Assembly (NCBI GenBank): GCA_903915485.1 | Contig: CAIWTC010000074.1 | Span: 1-6,825 of the forward strand | Direction: 5' to 3' | DNA length: 6,825 bases | Origin: an uncultured Ignavibacteriales bacterium | GTDB lineage: Bacteria > Bacteroidota > Ignavibacteria > Ignavibacteriales > Ignavibacteriaceae | Part shown: positions 1-6,674 of the stretch, piece by piece | Layout of the letters: the number at the start of each line of letters is the position of its first letter | How positions within the stretch are numbered: the first letter of the stretch is position 1 | The notes under the pieces: generated by a model | Databases searched by the model: none | What the model was told of the DNA's origin: nothing | Seen by the model: the letters and a program-made list of their open reading frames with translations, nothing else | Made by a program: the position numbers and the translations under genes

Positions 1-1334
1 ACTGAGTAACCATAAGGCTTAATTTTAATTTGATAGTTACCGCCAATTCTAACTGTTTTTTCTTCGAAATAGTTTTTCCATAATCCCTTCAGTTTCCTGT
101 TGCCGACAGCAACGGTCTGTTCTTTATCCGTGAAATTAAGAAACACTAAAACTGAACTTTTCTTTCCTACTCTCAAGTATGAAATCAAGTCGGAAGTTGA
201 GTCGGTCAGCGCAATAAATTCTCCGCCATCCTTACCATTCCATAATGCTTGATTGTTCTTCTTGAGCATTATCAATTTAGTAAATAATTCTTTATTGGGA
301 TGCTCTGCCCATCTGATTGGGTCTCTTTCAAAAAAATCAAGTCGCTTAGGCTCGCCTGCTTCCTGACCGCTGTACACCATATACATTCCGGGAACTGTTG
401 CCATAAAGACATTCGCAGCATCAACAGTTTTCTTAAATCTTTCAACAGAAGTACCGTTCCAACTATTCTCGTCATGATTCGTAGTGAATCGCATACGGTA
501 TCCATCTAAGGGATATTTTTTAAGTTCATAATTGATTCTTGATAAGAGAGAACTAGGTTTCTTTTTACCATCAGCAACATCAATTCCTAAGTGGTATAGG
601 TCCCATGAGTAGGTCATATTAAATGCCTTATCATGCATCTCAACTTCTTCGGCCTCAGCCAGCATAAAAACCGGCTTAATTTTTTGTAACTTGGGAATAG
701 CAAATTGCCAGAAAGCATTTGGCAGGAATGAAGCTACATCGCATCTGAAGCCATCTATATTGCATTCCTTAACCCAATACGACATTGCCCCCGTCATGTA
801 ATTCCATAAATCTTTATTTTCGTAGTTTAATGCAATTACATCTTTCCAATCAGGAACAGGAGGAATAAAATTCCCAGACTTATCCTTTTTGTAAAATTCA
901 GGGTGCAGTTTAGCTTGTTCATTATCCCATGAAGTATGGTTTGCAACCCAATCAATAATGAGGTACATTCCCATTTCATGTACTTTATTAACCAATAGCT
1001 TAAAGTCTTCGGTCGTTCCTAACTCAGAATTTATTCCGACATAATCTTTAACAGAATAGTAACTTCCCAAGGTGCCTTTCCGGTTAATTTCACCTATTGG
1101 ATTAACAGGCATCAACCAAAGTATTCCAACGCCCATTTTTTTAAGTCTCGGGAGATGCTCTATAAACTCTTTAATGGTACCGCTTGGTGTATACTGACGC
1201 AAGTTCACTTCATAAATGGATAGGCCTTTGCTCCATTCAGGTGCGCCAAACTGTTCGATAGTTTGGGCAAACACTGAACCAAAGAATGCAAAAGCCAATA
1301 CAAAAATCGTTACTCTTTTAAGAAACAACTTCAT
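1..1334 (-). CDS. Secreted GH13 alpha-amylase-family glycoside hydrolase, 3' end off window
   Basis: This frame stays open from an ATG at 1334 to the window edge, giving 444 codons without a stop. It starts with a signal peptide (MKLFLKR, hydrophobic core, cleavage near F-A-Q at about residue 23), so the enzyme acts in the periplasm or outside. The GH13 (beta/alpha)8 barrel covers roughly residues 30-350. All four conserved regions are visible: DWVANHTS (D128, N132, H133), DGFRCDVASF (R197, nucleophile D199), LAEAEE (acid/base E227) and TTNHDEN (N286, H287, D288). It should therefore be catalytically competent on alpha-glucans; hydrolase versus transglycosylase and exact linkage cannot be read from sequence. 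A C-terminal beta-sandwich starts near residue 370 and seems nearly complete at the edge (PYGYS). The start lies 13 bp after the SLBB gene's stop, implying cotranscription. No Shine-Dalgarno sequence is seen. Confidence 0.95.
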   Translation of the reverse strand, partial: MKLFLKRVTIFVLAFAFFGSVFAQTIEQFGAPEWSKGLSIYEVNLRQYTPSGTIKEFIEHLPRLKKMGVGILWLMPVNPIGEINRKGTLGSYYSVKDYVGINSELGTTEDFKLLVNKVHEMGMYLIIDWVANHTSWDNEQAKLHPEFYKKDKSGNFIPPVPDWKDVIALNYENKDLWNYMTGAMSYWVKECNIDGFRCDVASFLPNAFWQFAIPKLQKIKPVFMLAEAEEVEMHDKAFNMTYSWDLYHLGIDVADGKKKPSSLLSRINYELKKYPLDGYRMRFTTNHDENSWNGTSVERFKKTVDAANVFMATVPGMYMVYSGQEAGEPKRLDFFERDPIRWAEHPNKELFTKLIMLKKNNQALWNGKDGGEFIALTDSTSDLISYLRVGKKSSVLVFLNFTDKEQTVAVGNRKLKGLWKNYFEEKTVRIGGNYQIKIKPYGYS

Positions 1335-1347
1335 AATTATATCGTAA

Positions 1348-2775
1348 TTACTTTTTTAATATTTGAATAAACAACAAAGCCGTAGTTGCAACCGCACCGA
1401 GAATACTGGTATATTTAGAGGCTAAATCAACATAATATGGATATCCATGCACGGGCACTTTTGGAACAAAAATATAATCGCCGGCCTTAACAATTACTTC
1501 CTTTTCGATGTTCTTCGTTGAAATCCATTCTTTGTTTTCACCGGTGATAACCATCACCTCTTTTTTTGCTAACTCGCCATATCCTTTGCATTTATCAATA
1601 TAGTAATGGTAATCTTTTCCTTGAACATATGAAATCTTGCCTGGCTGTGCTACCTGACCAAAAACATATACAAATTTTTCTTTTGGTGGTATATAAACAA
1701 TATCACCTGTCTGAATGGAATAGTGCGCAGCTTCAGAAACACTGTCTAAATAATTTGCAACATTAATACGGTTTTGATTAACCAAAGTTCTCAATCTTGT
1801 TTCGATAGCAAAATTAGCTGTATCTTCTTCCGTTAAATTACTTGTGCGCAAGAATAAACTTTTTTCAATACTACTGATTTGCTCAAGGATTCCTGATTGT
1901 AGTCTTTGCATATCACCAGCCTGATCCAAAGAAACTGAAGGATTTTGTCTATTAATATAAATTGCAGTTAGGTCATTGCTATTAAAAACAATTGCCCTAT
2001 CGGCATCTGCTGATTCAAGCAATCCTCCGGCTTTTGATATCACTAAAGAAAGATTGTTGTCCTTTCTTGTGAGCGGTATAAACCCTGGGGTTTTAACTTC
2101 GCCTGCTATAAACACACCATAAAATCGTCTGTAATTTTCATCAGCAAGAACTCTTATTCTATCGCCTCGTTTAATCTCAATGTTGTCACTTATCTCGCTT
2201 CTGATTATCTGTTCAGTAAGACCGTCATAAGACAATCTGGATATTTCCACTTGATGTACATTCTCGTAAGCAGGATTTAATCCCTGAGACAAGAGAATTG
2301 CATCCGCAAGTCTATCGCCTTCCATGAACTGATGCTTACCGCCAACTTTTATAGCTCCGAAAATATAGAAATAATCTAGGTCCAAATTCACATTCGGGCA
2401 AATTATAACATCTTCATTCTTTAAGATTGGATTAAATGCATAATCACCGGTAATTCTGAATCTTTCAATATCAGCTTTGATTATTTCCTGTTGATTTCTT
2501 TTAATCGTAATTCCACGCAAAGCATATTTGCTGCTGACCCTTTCAAATACACGGGTCATAATCTGGTCGAGTCGTTCGTGTGCAAGCGCACCAAAGGTTC
2601 CCGTAACGGGAGCGTCACCGCCAATAGTAACCACAATAGAGGGAACTATTGTTACCGTCTGTGACTGCATAGAATTTGAATTTTGCCCAAACATAGAAAT
2701 CGTAACCAGCAAAAATATAGCTGCTACGCTTTTAGTTTTCTTAAGGAATTTAGCTAAAAAATGACAGTGTAACAT
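1348..2775 (-). CDS. Multi-SLBB polysaccharide export-like protein
   Basis: A 475-residue protein probably involved in moving a surface polysaccharide across the envelope. It has an N-terminal signal sequence (about residues 9-31, ending SMFGQ) but no lipobox, so it is not an obvious Wza-type lipoprotein. SLBB/beta-grasp units are recognisable by a start of the type VFGxVxxPG and an end of the type GDxIxVP. Clear units are about 135-210 (IFGAIKVGG to KRGDRIRVL), 219-275 (FIAGEVKTPGFI, then AGGLLESADADR) and 368-438 (VYVFGQVAQPGKI to KAGDYIFVP). A degenerate unit at about 45-127 (VTIGGDAPVTG to KNEDVIICP) is likely. Residues 276-350 form a helical insert before another closing motif (QTGDIVYIPP, 355-364). 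A hydrophobic helix at about 453-471 may be a membrane anchor or the alpha-helical exit segment seen in Wza-like channels. It starts 6 bp after rfbB. The first ATG is used because no later ATG precedes the signal peptide core. Confidence 0.9.
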   Translation of the reverse strand: MLHCHFLAKFLKKTKSVAAIFLLVTISMFGQNSNSMQSQTVTIVPSIVVTIGGDAPVTGTFGALAHERLDQIMTRVFERVSSKYALRGITIKRNQQEIIKADIERFRITGDYAFNPILKNEDVIICPNVNLDLDYFYIFGAIKVGGKHQFMEGDRLADAILLSQGLNPAYENVHQVEISRLSYDGLTEQIIRSEISDNIEIKRGDRIRVLADENYRRFYGVFIAGEVKTPGFIPLTRKDNNLSLVISKAGGLLESADADRAIVFNSNDLTAIYINRQNPSVSLDQAGDMQRLQSGILEQISSIEKSLFLRTSNLTEEDTANFAIETRLRTLVNQNRINVANYLDSVSEAAHYSIQTGDIVYIPPKEKFVYVFGQVAQPGKISYVQGKDYHYYIDKCKGYGELAKKEVMVITGENKEWISTKNIEKEVIVKAGDYIFVPKVPVHGYPYYVDLASKYTSILGAVATTALLFIQILKK

Positions 2776-2781
2776 ATTTAT

Positions 2782-3795
2782 TTATTTCTTTCCATATTGC
2801 TTTTCATAATAACTCTGATACTCGCCTGAAATGATGTTCTTCCACCATTTTTCATTCGAGAGATACCAATTAACAGTATAATCAATAGCTTTCTCAAATG
2901 TAAATTCAGGTTTCCATCCTAATTCAGACTGAATCTTACTCGAATCAATGGCATATCTTCTGTCATGACCAAGTCTATCCTGAACATATTTAATGAGCGA
3001 TTCAGACTTATTGAGTTTACTTAAAATTAATTTTACAATTTCAATATTCGGGAGTTCATTACTGGCACCTATATTATAAACTTCACCGTCTTTCCCCTGT
3101 TCAAAAACTAAATTGATTGCTTTGTTGTGGTCAATAACATAAATCCAGTCACGGACATTCATTCCGTCACCGTAGACAGGAAGTTCTTTATTGCTCAAAG
3201 CATTAAGTATCATCAGTGGAATTAATTTTTCAGGAAACTGAAAAGGTCCATAATTATTTGAGCATCTTGTAGTCACAACAGGCATTCCGTAAGTGTGATA
3301 GAATGATGATACCATCATATCCGCACCTGCCTTTGAAGAAGAATAAGGACTATTAGGAGAAAGCGGAGTTCCTTCAGTGAACAATCCCTCTTTACCTAAA
3401 CTTCCATAGACTTCATCTGTTGAAATCTGTAGAAATTTCTTGACCTTAAATTTCCTCGCGGTTTCCAACAAGATATTAGTCCCTAAAACATTGGTTCTAA
3501 AAAACTCATATGAACCAATGATACTTCTATCAACATGAGACTCTGCTGCAAAATTGATTACATGGTCAAGTTCATATTTTTCGAATAAGTAATTTACTAA
3601 TTCTCTGTTTGCAATATCTCCGCGGACAAATACATGTCTCGGATGATTCGCAAGTGAACTTAAATTTTCTAAATTTCCTGCGTAAGTCAGTTTATCAATG
3701 TTAACGATATAATAATCATCCCGTTCATTTAGGATGTGGTTAACATAATTACTGCCGATAAATCCGGCGCCGCCTGTTACTAATATTTTTTTCAT
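2782..3795 (-). CDS. rfbB: dTDP-glucose 4,6-dehydratase
   Basis: This cytoplasmic extended short-chain dehydrogenase converts dTDP-glucose to dTDP-4-keto-6-deoxyglucose, the precursor of L-rhamnose and several other deoxy- and amino-deoxysugars. At 337 residues it is full length for RfbB/RmlB. The NAD-binding motif TGGAGFIGSN is at 7-16. STDEVYG at 125-131 holds catalytic T126, D127 and E128, and the YxxxK pair is Y151/K155 (YSSSK). NNYGPFQFPEKLIPL (180-194), DWIYV (216-220) and GHDRRYAID (276-284) are further family hallmarks. The start MKKILVTGG places the Rossmann strand at the N-terminus as expected. Its stop is 6 bp before the SLBB gene and its start 16 bp after the upstream OMP gene. 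No rfbA, rfbC or rfbD partner lies in the window, so the final sugar cannot be named. Confidence 0.97.
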   Translation of the reverse strand: MKKILVTGGAGFIGSNYVNHILNERDDYYIVNIDKLTYAGNLENLSSLANHPRHVFVRGDIANRELVNYLFEKYELDHVINFAAESHVDRSIIGSYEFFRTNVLGTNILLETARKFKVKKFLQISTDEVYGSLGKEGLFTEGTPLSPNSPYSSSKAGADMMVSSFYHTYGMPVVTTRCSNNYGPFQFPEKLIPLMILNALSNKELPVYGDGMNVRDWIYVIDHNKAINLVFEQGKDGEVYNIGASNELPNIEIVKLILSKLNKSESLIKYVQDRLGHDRRYAIDSSKIQSELGWKPEFTFEKAIDYTVNWYLSNEKWWKNIISGEYQSYYEKQYGKK

Positions 3796-3811
3796 CGTAC
3801 TGCTTTAATTA

Positions 3812-4540
3812 TTAATAAGAGAAGAATCCTAAAAAGATTCCTGTTGTTATAAATAGTCCGCCGCCATTTGCTTCTGCCGGCACATCTTTCAATTCTATAT
3901 TATCGTCCATTTTCCATGAACTGGCTATTGGTAACGAATAACCTGCACCTACTCTAAGTGCAACTAATCTGTGAACGGCGATATCTATATTGATTGTAGG
4001 AGCAACCAAATAATAATTATTGTATAAATTTCTTGTATAACTTTCAGCCAAAGCAGAAGTATTGGACGCCGAATTCCAAATACCGCTCCAGTCAAAGTCA
4101 CCTCTATGCCTGGAAATAGAAATTTTTGTTGAGCCTGCACCAAGAATTAATCCGATAGATACCGGAAATACTTTTATATCAGGGATAGTATATTCGACGG
4201 TCAATCCGCCAAATCCTGAACTGTAAATTACTTCTCTGCTGAAACCATCAACCAATGTTGACCCGCCTGTAGAGCCGCCAATTCCAATCCCGCCGATTCT
4301 CAAACCGGGGACATATCCAATATAAGCATACCCTGCACCGCCTGTTGCAAAAAAGGCCGAGGATAACTTTGGTGTTCCGAAAACCGATATTTTTTCATTT
4401 ATCGGCTTCATATTAGGGACAAATACAGAAGGTAAGAACCCTCCGCCAAAGCCAAAAGGCGAATCAAAGTATGCCTTGTTCTGTGCAAAATCAACTTTGG
4501 TAATTAAAACTATTATTATGATGAAAAGTAAATTTTTCAT
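3812..4540 (-). CDS. Glycine-rich probable outer-membrane beta-barrel protein, function unknown
   Basis: I do not recognise a named family. The 242-residue product has a signal peptide (MKNLLFIIIIVLITKVDFAQ, cleavage after residue 20). A glycine-rich N-terminal half follows, with FGFGGGF at 29-35 and GIGIGGSTGGS at 84-94. Alternating hydrophobic/polar stretches then resemble beta-strands (123-135, 177-190, 192-203, 229-242). The C-terminus GIFLGFFSY ends in an aromatic residue, as outer-membrane barrels do. It ends in tandem TAA TAA, 16 bp before rfbB, and is probably the first gene of the four-gene run towards the amylase. That position suggests an envelope role linked to the polysaccharide genes, but this is inference from context. 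A Gly-rich lipid-free surface protein is the alternative. Confidence 0.8.
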   Translation of the reverse strand: MKNLLFIIIIVLITKVDFAQNKAYFDSPFGFGGGFLPSVFVPNMKPINEKISVFGTPKLSSAFFATGGAGYAYIGYVPGLRIGGIGIGGSTGGSTLVDGFSREVIYSSGFGGLTVEYTIPDIKVFPVSIGLILGAGSTKISISRHRGDFDWSGIWNSASNTSALAESYTRNLYNNYYLVAPTINIDIAVHRLVALRVGAGYSLPIASSWKMDDNIELKDVPAEANGGGLFITTGIFLGFFSY

Positions 4541-4585
4541 GTTTATTTTCTCATTTTAGCTAAAAATATTAAACTTTAATTTACG

Positions 4586-4630
4586 AAAAAAAGTACTTTC
4601 TGACTAAATAATTAATATTTTATTCGGTCA
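4586..4630 (-). terminator. Imperfect stem-loop and T-tract between kdsC and the OMP gene
   Basis: In the 100-bp gap after kdsC, positions 4601-4630 form an imperfect inverted repeat: outer arms TGAC/GTCA, then after one mismatch a mostly A-T inner stem of about six pairs around an 8-nt loop. In the minus direction, seven T residues (4592-4586) follow after 8 nt. It could be a weak terminator or attenuator partly separating kdsC from the downstream four genes, or an operator-like site. The stem is AT-rich and the T-tract is displaced, so the call is tentative. Confidence 0.3.
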
Positions 4631-4640
4631 AAACCACAAT

Positions 4641-5171
4641 TTAGACTCTGCGTGAGACATTGCTTTTCTTATTTGCTGCAAGTATCATCTCGGCGATTTC
4701 CCTGTAAGCACCTTCCCCGCCCTTTTTAACACACACATAATCGACTAAATTTTTGACTTTTTGAACCGAATTCTTAGGTGCAGCACTAAACCCAACACTT
4801 GCCAATAACTCCAAATCATTAACATCGTCACCAATAAAGGCAACATTTTCAAGTGTCAGATTTCGCTCACTGCAAATCTTTTTTGCTGCTTCAAGTTTGG
4901 CATAAGTTCCGACTATCGTATAATCAAAAAGTAACCTCTCGCCTCTTGTTTTGGCAATCAGTGAGTTGTCAGAAGAAATTAACCCGAGTATGAAGCCTTC
5001 ATCATGCAGAAGGTGGGCACCCATCCCGTCTTTTACATTGAACTTCTTCATGGTTAACCCCTCTTCAGTATAATACATCCCCTCATCTGTTAGAACTCCA
5101 TCAACATCTGTCAAAAGTATTTTAATTTTTTTAAGTTTATTCTTCAAATTCGTTTTTGTCTTGCCGCTCAT
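4641..5171 (-). CDS. kdsC: KdsC-type HAD phosphatase (KDO-8-phosphate phosphatase or related)
   Basis: A 176-residue C0-type HAD phosphatase, the usual size for KdsC, which releases phosphate from 3-deoxy-D-manno-octulosonate-8-phosphate to give KDO for lipopolysaccharide. Motif I is DVDGVLTD with nucleophile D22 and acid/base D24. Motif II serine is at about S66/S67 (LISSDNS), motif III lysine is probably K92, and motif IV is GDDVNDL (D115, D116, D119). The glycine-rich GGEGAYREI (151-159) matches the KdsC C-terminal tail that reaches a neighbouring active site in the tetramer. Where E. coli KdsC has ITGR, this protein has ISSD, so a related nonulosonate-9-phosphate is possible. No kdsA, kdsB or kdsD is nearby. 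The ATG at 5171 gives about 20 residues before motif I, typical of the family. It is transcribed away from the dCMP deaminase gene. Confidence 0.87.
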   Translation of the reverse strand: MSGKTKTNLKNKLKKIKILLTDVDGVLTDEGMYYTEEGLTMKKFNVKDGMGAHLLHDEGFILGLISSDNSLIAKTRGERLLFDYTIVGTYAKLEAAKKICSERNLTLENVAFIGDDVNDLELLASVGFSAAPKNSVQKVKNLVDYVCVKKGGEGAYREIAEMILAANKKSNVSRRV

Positions 5172-5215
5172 TTTATCTTTCTTAATCTTTTTTCTACCAA
5201 AAGTGTCTATATTTC

Positions 5216-5243
5216 ATTATTTTAATAATTAAATATACGGCAA
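5216..5243 (-). promoter_or_regulatory. Candidate sigma70-like promoter for kdsC
   Basis: Read on the minus strand, TTGCCG (5243-5238; 4 of 6 matches to TTGACA) is followed by a 16-bp spacer and AATAAT (5221-5216; 5 of 6 matches to TATAAT). This would put the transcript start near 5209 with a leader of about 38 nt. In AT-rich DNA such matches arise often, and Bacteroidota use a different consensus (TAnnTTTG), which I do not find well matched here. Confidence 0.3.
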
Positions 5244-5268
5244 TTAATTATAGTGTAATAATTTGCCG
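5238..5268. repeat. Imperfect inverted repeat at centre of divergent promoter
   Basis: Arms CGGCAA (5238-5243) and TTGCCG (5263-5268) are perfect complements. Further pairing occurs between 5247-5250 and 5256-5259 across mismatches. The dyad centre at 5253 lies 72 bp before the deaminase start and 82 bp before the kdsC start. It could be an operator shared by both genes or the paired -35 elements of two divergent promoters. Confidence 0.45.
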
Positions 5269-5324
5269 GATTCTAAAATTCATACATTAACTGAAATTAA
5301 GACATAAACAAGAATATAAACCAA

Positions 5325-5813
5325 ATGGATAACGCTAAAAAACGCCCTTCATGGGATGAATATTTTTTGAAGGTTGCAATGCTTGTTTCAGAACGAGCAA
5401 CTTGCCCAAGAATGCATTGCGGATGTGTATTAGTTCGAGACAAACAAATTCTTTCTACCGGCTATAACGGTTCCGTCCCCGGAGAACCTCATTGCGAGGA
5501 CGAAGGCTGCAGAGTTGCAGATAATCATTGCATTCGGACAATTCATGCAGAGATGAACGCTATACTTCAATGCTCTTCGCATGGAGTAAGCACAAGAGAC
5601 TCTGTCGCTTATGTAACCAACATGCCATGCACTAATTGTGCAAAAGCACTCATAGCCGCTAAAGTGAAGGAAGTGGTTATTTTTTCTGATTTTCATGACA
5701 CCCTTGCCGAAGAATTCTTTGCGACCAGCGGAGTAAAATTGAGGAGACTTAATATCCCAGAGTCTTTGATTCATTACGATTTCGAAAGTTTTACTTCAAT
5801 AAAAAAGGGATAA
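5325..5813 (+). CDS. Zinc-dependent dCMP deaminase (ComEB-like)
   Basis: A cytoplasmic enzyme of 162 residues, full length for the family, that deaminates dCMP to dUMP and so feeds thymidylate synthesis. The catalytic zinc site is complete: HAEMNAI with H74 and catalytic E76, and PCTNC with C102 and C105. STGYNGS (44-50) and GEPHCEDEGC (53-62) are the phosphate/sugar-binding and family-specific segments. C27, C32, C34, C57, C62 and C69 make the N-terminal half cysteine-rich, in keeping with the second structural zinc of T4-type and ComEB-type dCMP deaminases. A tRNA adenosine deaminase or riboflavin deaminase is less likely because of the STGYNGS and PHC segments. The ATG at 5325 is preceded by an A-rich leader without Shine-Dalgarno. 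It is divergent from kdsC and 90 bp upstream of an outer-membrane protein gene that it may not be coupled to. Confidence 0.95.
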   Translation: MDNAKKRPSWDEYFLKVAMLVSERATCPRMHCGCVLVRDKQILSTGYNGSVPGEPHCEDEGCRVADNHCIRTIHAEMNAILQCSSHGVSTRDSVAYVTNMPCTNCAKALIAAKVKEVVIFSDFHDTLAEEFFATSGVKLRRLNIPESLIHYDFESFTSIKKG

Positions 5814-5903
5814 GTGAACTTTTTTTTGCACTAAAGATTTGAAAAAAGTTTCCGATTTTAGAACATAACTATCTATTTAATAATTCATTATTCAGCAAAC
5901 ACT

Positions 5904-6542
5904 ATGAAACTATTTTGTTATTTAATTCTGGTTCTGAGCATGAACTGCTTTTCTCAAGGGATTGGCGAACTTGCACCTGAGAAACCATCAATGGTTTTTC
6001 CTCCGGATGCGTACGGTGCTGATTTAATGTTTTCAGAAGGTGGCTTTGGCTTAGGTGGATTCAGCAAACATCAAATTTCATCAGACTTATCTTATTTTGT
6101 TGATATCAGTTTCTCTGAGGCAAAAGACCAAAATGAGTTTGAATATATAGATTACTTCGGCCAATCATATGTTTATGGGAAAAAGAACCGGATATTTTTA
6201 GTCCCTGTATACGCAGGGTTAAATTTAAGATTACTTTCATCTGATATCGGAGAAAATCTGCGGCCATATGTCTGCGCCGCTGTCGGGCCGACCATGGTTG
6301 CCACCACACCTTATGAAAGAGAATTTTTTAGCTCCTTTAAAAAAGCACAAGCTCGATATACTCCCGGTGGGTACATAGGTTTCGGCGCATACTTTGGGTC
6401 TAATCCCAGAAACTTATTCGGCGTAAGTGTGAAGTATTATGTAATTCACTTTTTTGATAGCGGAGTTGAAAGCTTAGAAGGTCGTTTTCAGAAAAACTTA
6501 GGCGGGATTTACATCTCACTAACTATCGGGTCGATGTACTAA
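5904..6542 (+). CDS. Small outer-membrane beta-barrel protein, function unknown
   Basis: The 212-residue product has a signal peptide (MKLFCYLILVLSMNCFSQ, cleavage near residue 18). C15 is not in a lipobox, so a lipoprotein is unlikely. A GGFGLGGF loop (46-53) precedes a series of amphipathic beta-strand candidates: 60-70, 96-110 (IFLVPVYAGLNLRLL), 120-134 (RPYVCAAVGPTMVAT), 155-164 (GGYIGFGAYF), 172-182 (FGVSVKYYVIH) and 199-212 (LGGIYISLTIGSMY). The RPYVxxxxGPT and GGYIGFGA segments and the terminal tyrosine fit an eight-stranded OmpA/porin-like barrel of the general OMP beta-barrel class. The role is unknown: adhesion, small-solute passage or envelope structure are possible. It stands 90 bp from the deaminase, and the next gene is convergent. 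Confidence 0.85.
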   Translation: MKLFCYLILVLSMNCFSQGIGELAPEKPSMVFPPDAYGADLMFSEGGFGLGGFSKHQISSDLSYFVDISFSEAKDQNEFEYIDYFGQSYVYGKKNRIFLVPVYAGLNLRLLSSDIGENLRPYVCAAVGPTMVATTPYEREFFSSFKKAQARYTPGGYIGFGAYFGSNPRNLFGVSVKYYVIHFFDSGVESLEGRFQKNLGGIYISLTIGSMY

Positions 6543-6646
6543 GATTGCTTTGGGCAATGCAATGGAAAAAACTTATTCTATGCTCAGTGACCGGTTATAG
6601 CGGGGTTTAGGAAATTTCAGGTTGGTTTTTCTTTTTACATAACTTC
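6543..6646. other. Convergent intergenic stretch
   Basis: This stretch follows the outer-membrane protein stop codon and faces the minus-strand gene at the right edge. It holds a short ATTGC/GCAAT stem (6544-6558) without a T-run, and GCGGGGTT at 6600-6607, which is complementary to the left arm of the terminator hairpin at 6657-6664. No ORF, RNA gene or good plus-strand terminator is visible. Confidence 0.5.
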
Positions 6647-6674
6647 AAAAAAAACGAACCCCGCAAAGCGGGGT
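6647..6674 (-). terminator. GC-rich hairpin with T8 tract, intrinsic terminator for the right-edge gene
   Basis: ACCCCGC (6658-6664) and GCGGGGT (6668-6674) pair perfectly over 7 bp around a 3-nt loop. On the minus strand the stem is followed, after three bases, by eight T residues (6654-6647), the classic rho-independent layout. It ends transcription 35 bp after the stop of the FGE-like gene. It lacks a T-run on the plus side and so is not bidirectional. A perfect GC-rich hairpin just after a variable region is also the place where DGR targets carry a DNA structure needed for retrohoming, so a double role is possible. Confidence 0.8.

Larger units (their letters stand above)
5172..5324. promoter_or_regulatory. 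Divergent promoter region between kdsC and dCMP deaminase
   Basis: This 153-bp gap lies between two divergent start codons and is strongly AT-rich, so promoters for both directions should be here. Neither start codon has a clear Shine-Dalgarno sequence; kdsC has only a weak AGAAAG-like run. A 31-bp imperfect inverted repeat sits almost at the centre and carries TTGCCG on each strand. I see no small ORF or RNA gene in it. Confidence 0.6.

Noticed and set aside
5430..5774. Minus-strand open frame of 114 codons opposite the dCMP deaminase gene
   Set aside because: It is antisense to a gene with intact catalytic motifs, and its translation shows no recognisable domain or start context. The same holds for the open frames at 272-509, 1566-1766, 2528-2764 and 6106-6309, which lie inside clear genes.
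5801..5827. A6G / CT6 pairing around the deaminase stop followed by T residues, as a plus-strand terminator
   Set aside because: The stem has a single G-C pair and an 11-nt loop, so it would be unstable. It may be only an A-tract and T-tract in AT-rich DNA.
5839..5869. TTGAAA (5839-5844) and CATAAC (5864-5869) as a promoter for the outer-membrane protein gene
   Set aside because: The 19-bp spacer is long, the -10 match is 4 of 6, and no TAnnTTTG element is present. Chance matches of this quality are common here.
6544..6558. ATTGC/GCAAT stem-loop after the outer-membrane protein gene as a terminator
   Set aside because: The stem is only 5 bp and no T-run follows on the plus strand.
6543..6657. 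Template repeat or DGR accessory RNA in the convergent gap
   Set aside because: I searched by eye for an adenine-rich copy of the RGGS-to-GFRLV coding segment on both strands and found none. The only shared word is GCGGGGTT at 6600-6607, which is too short.
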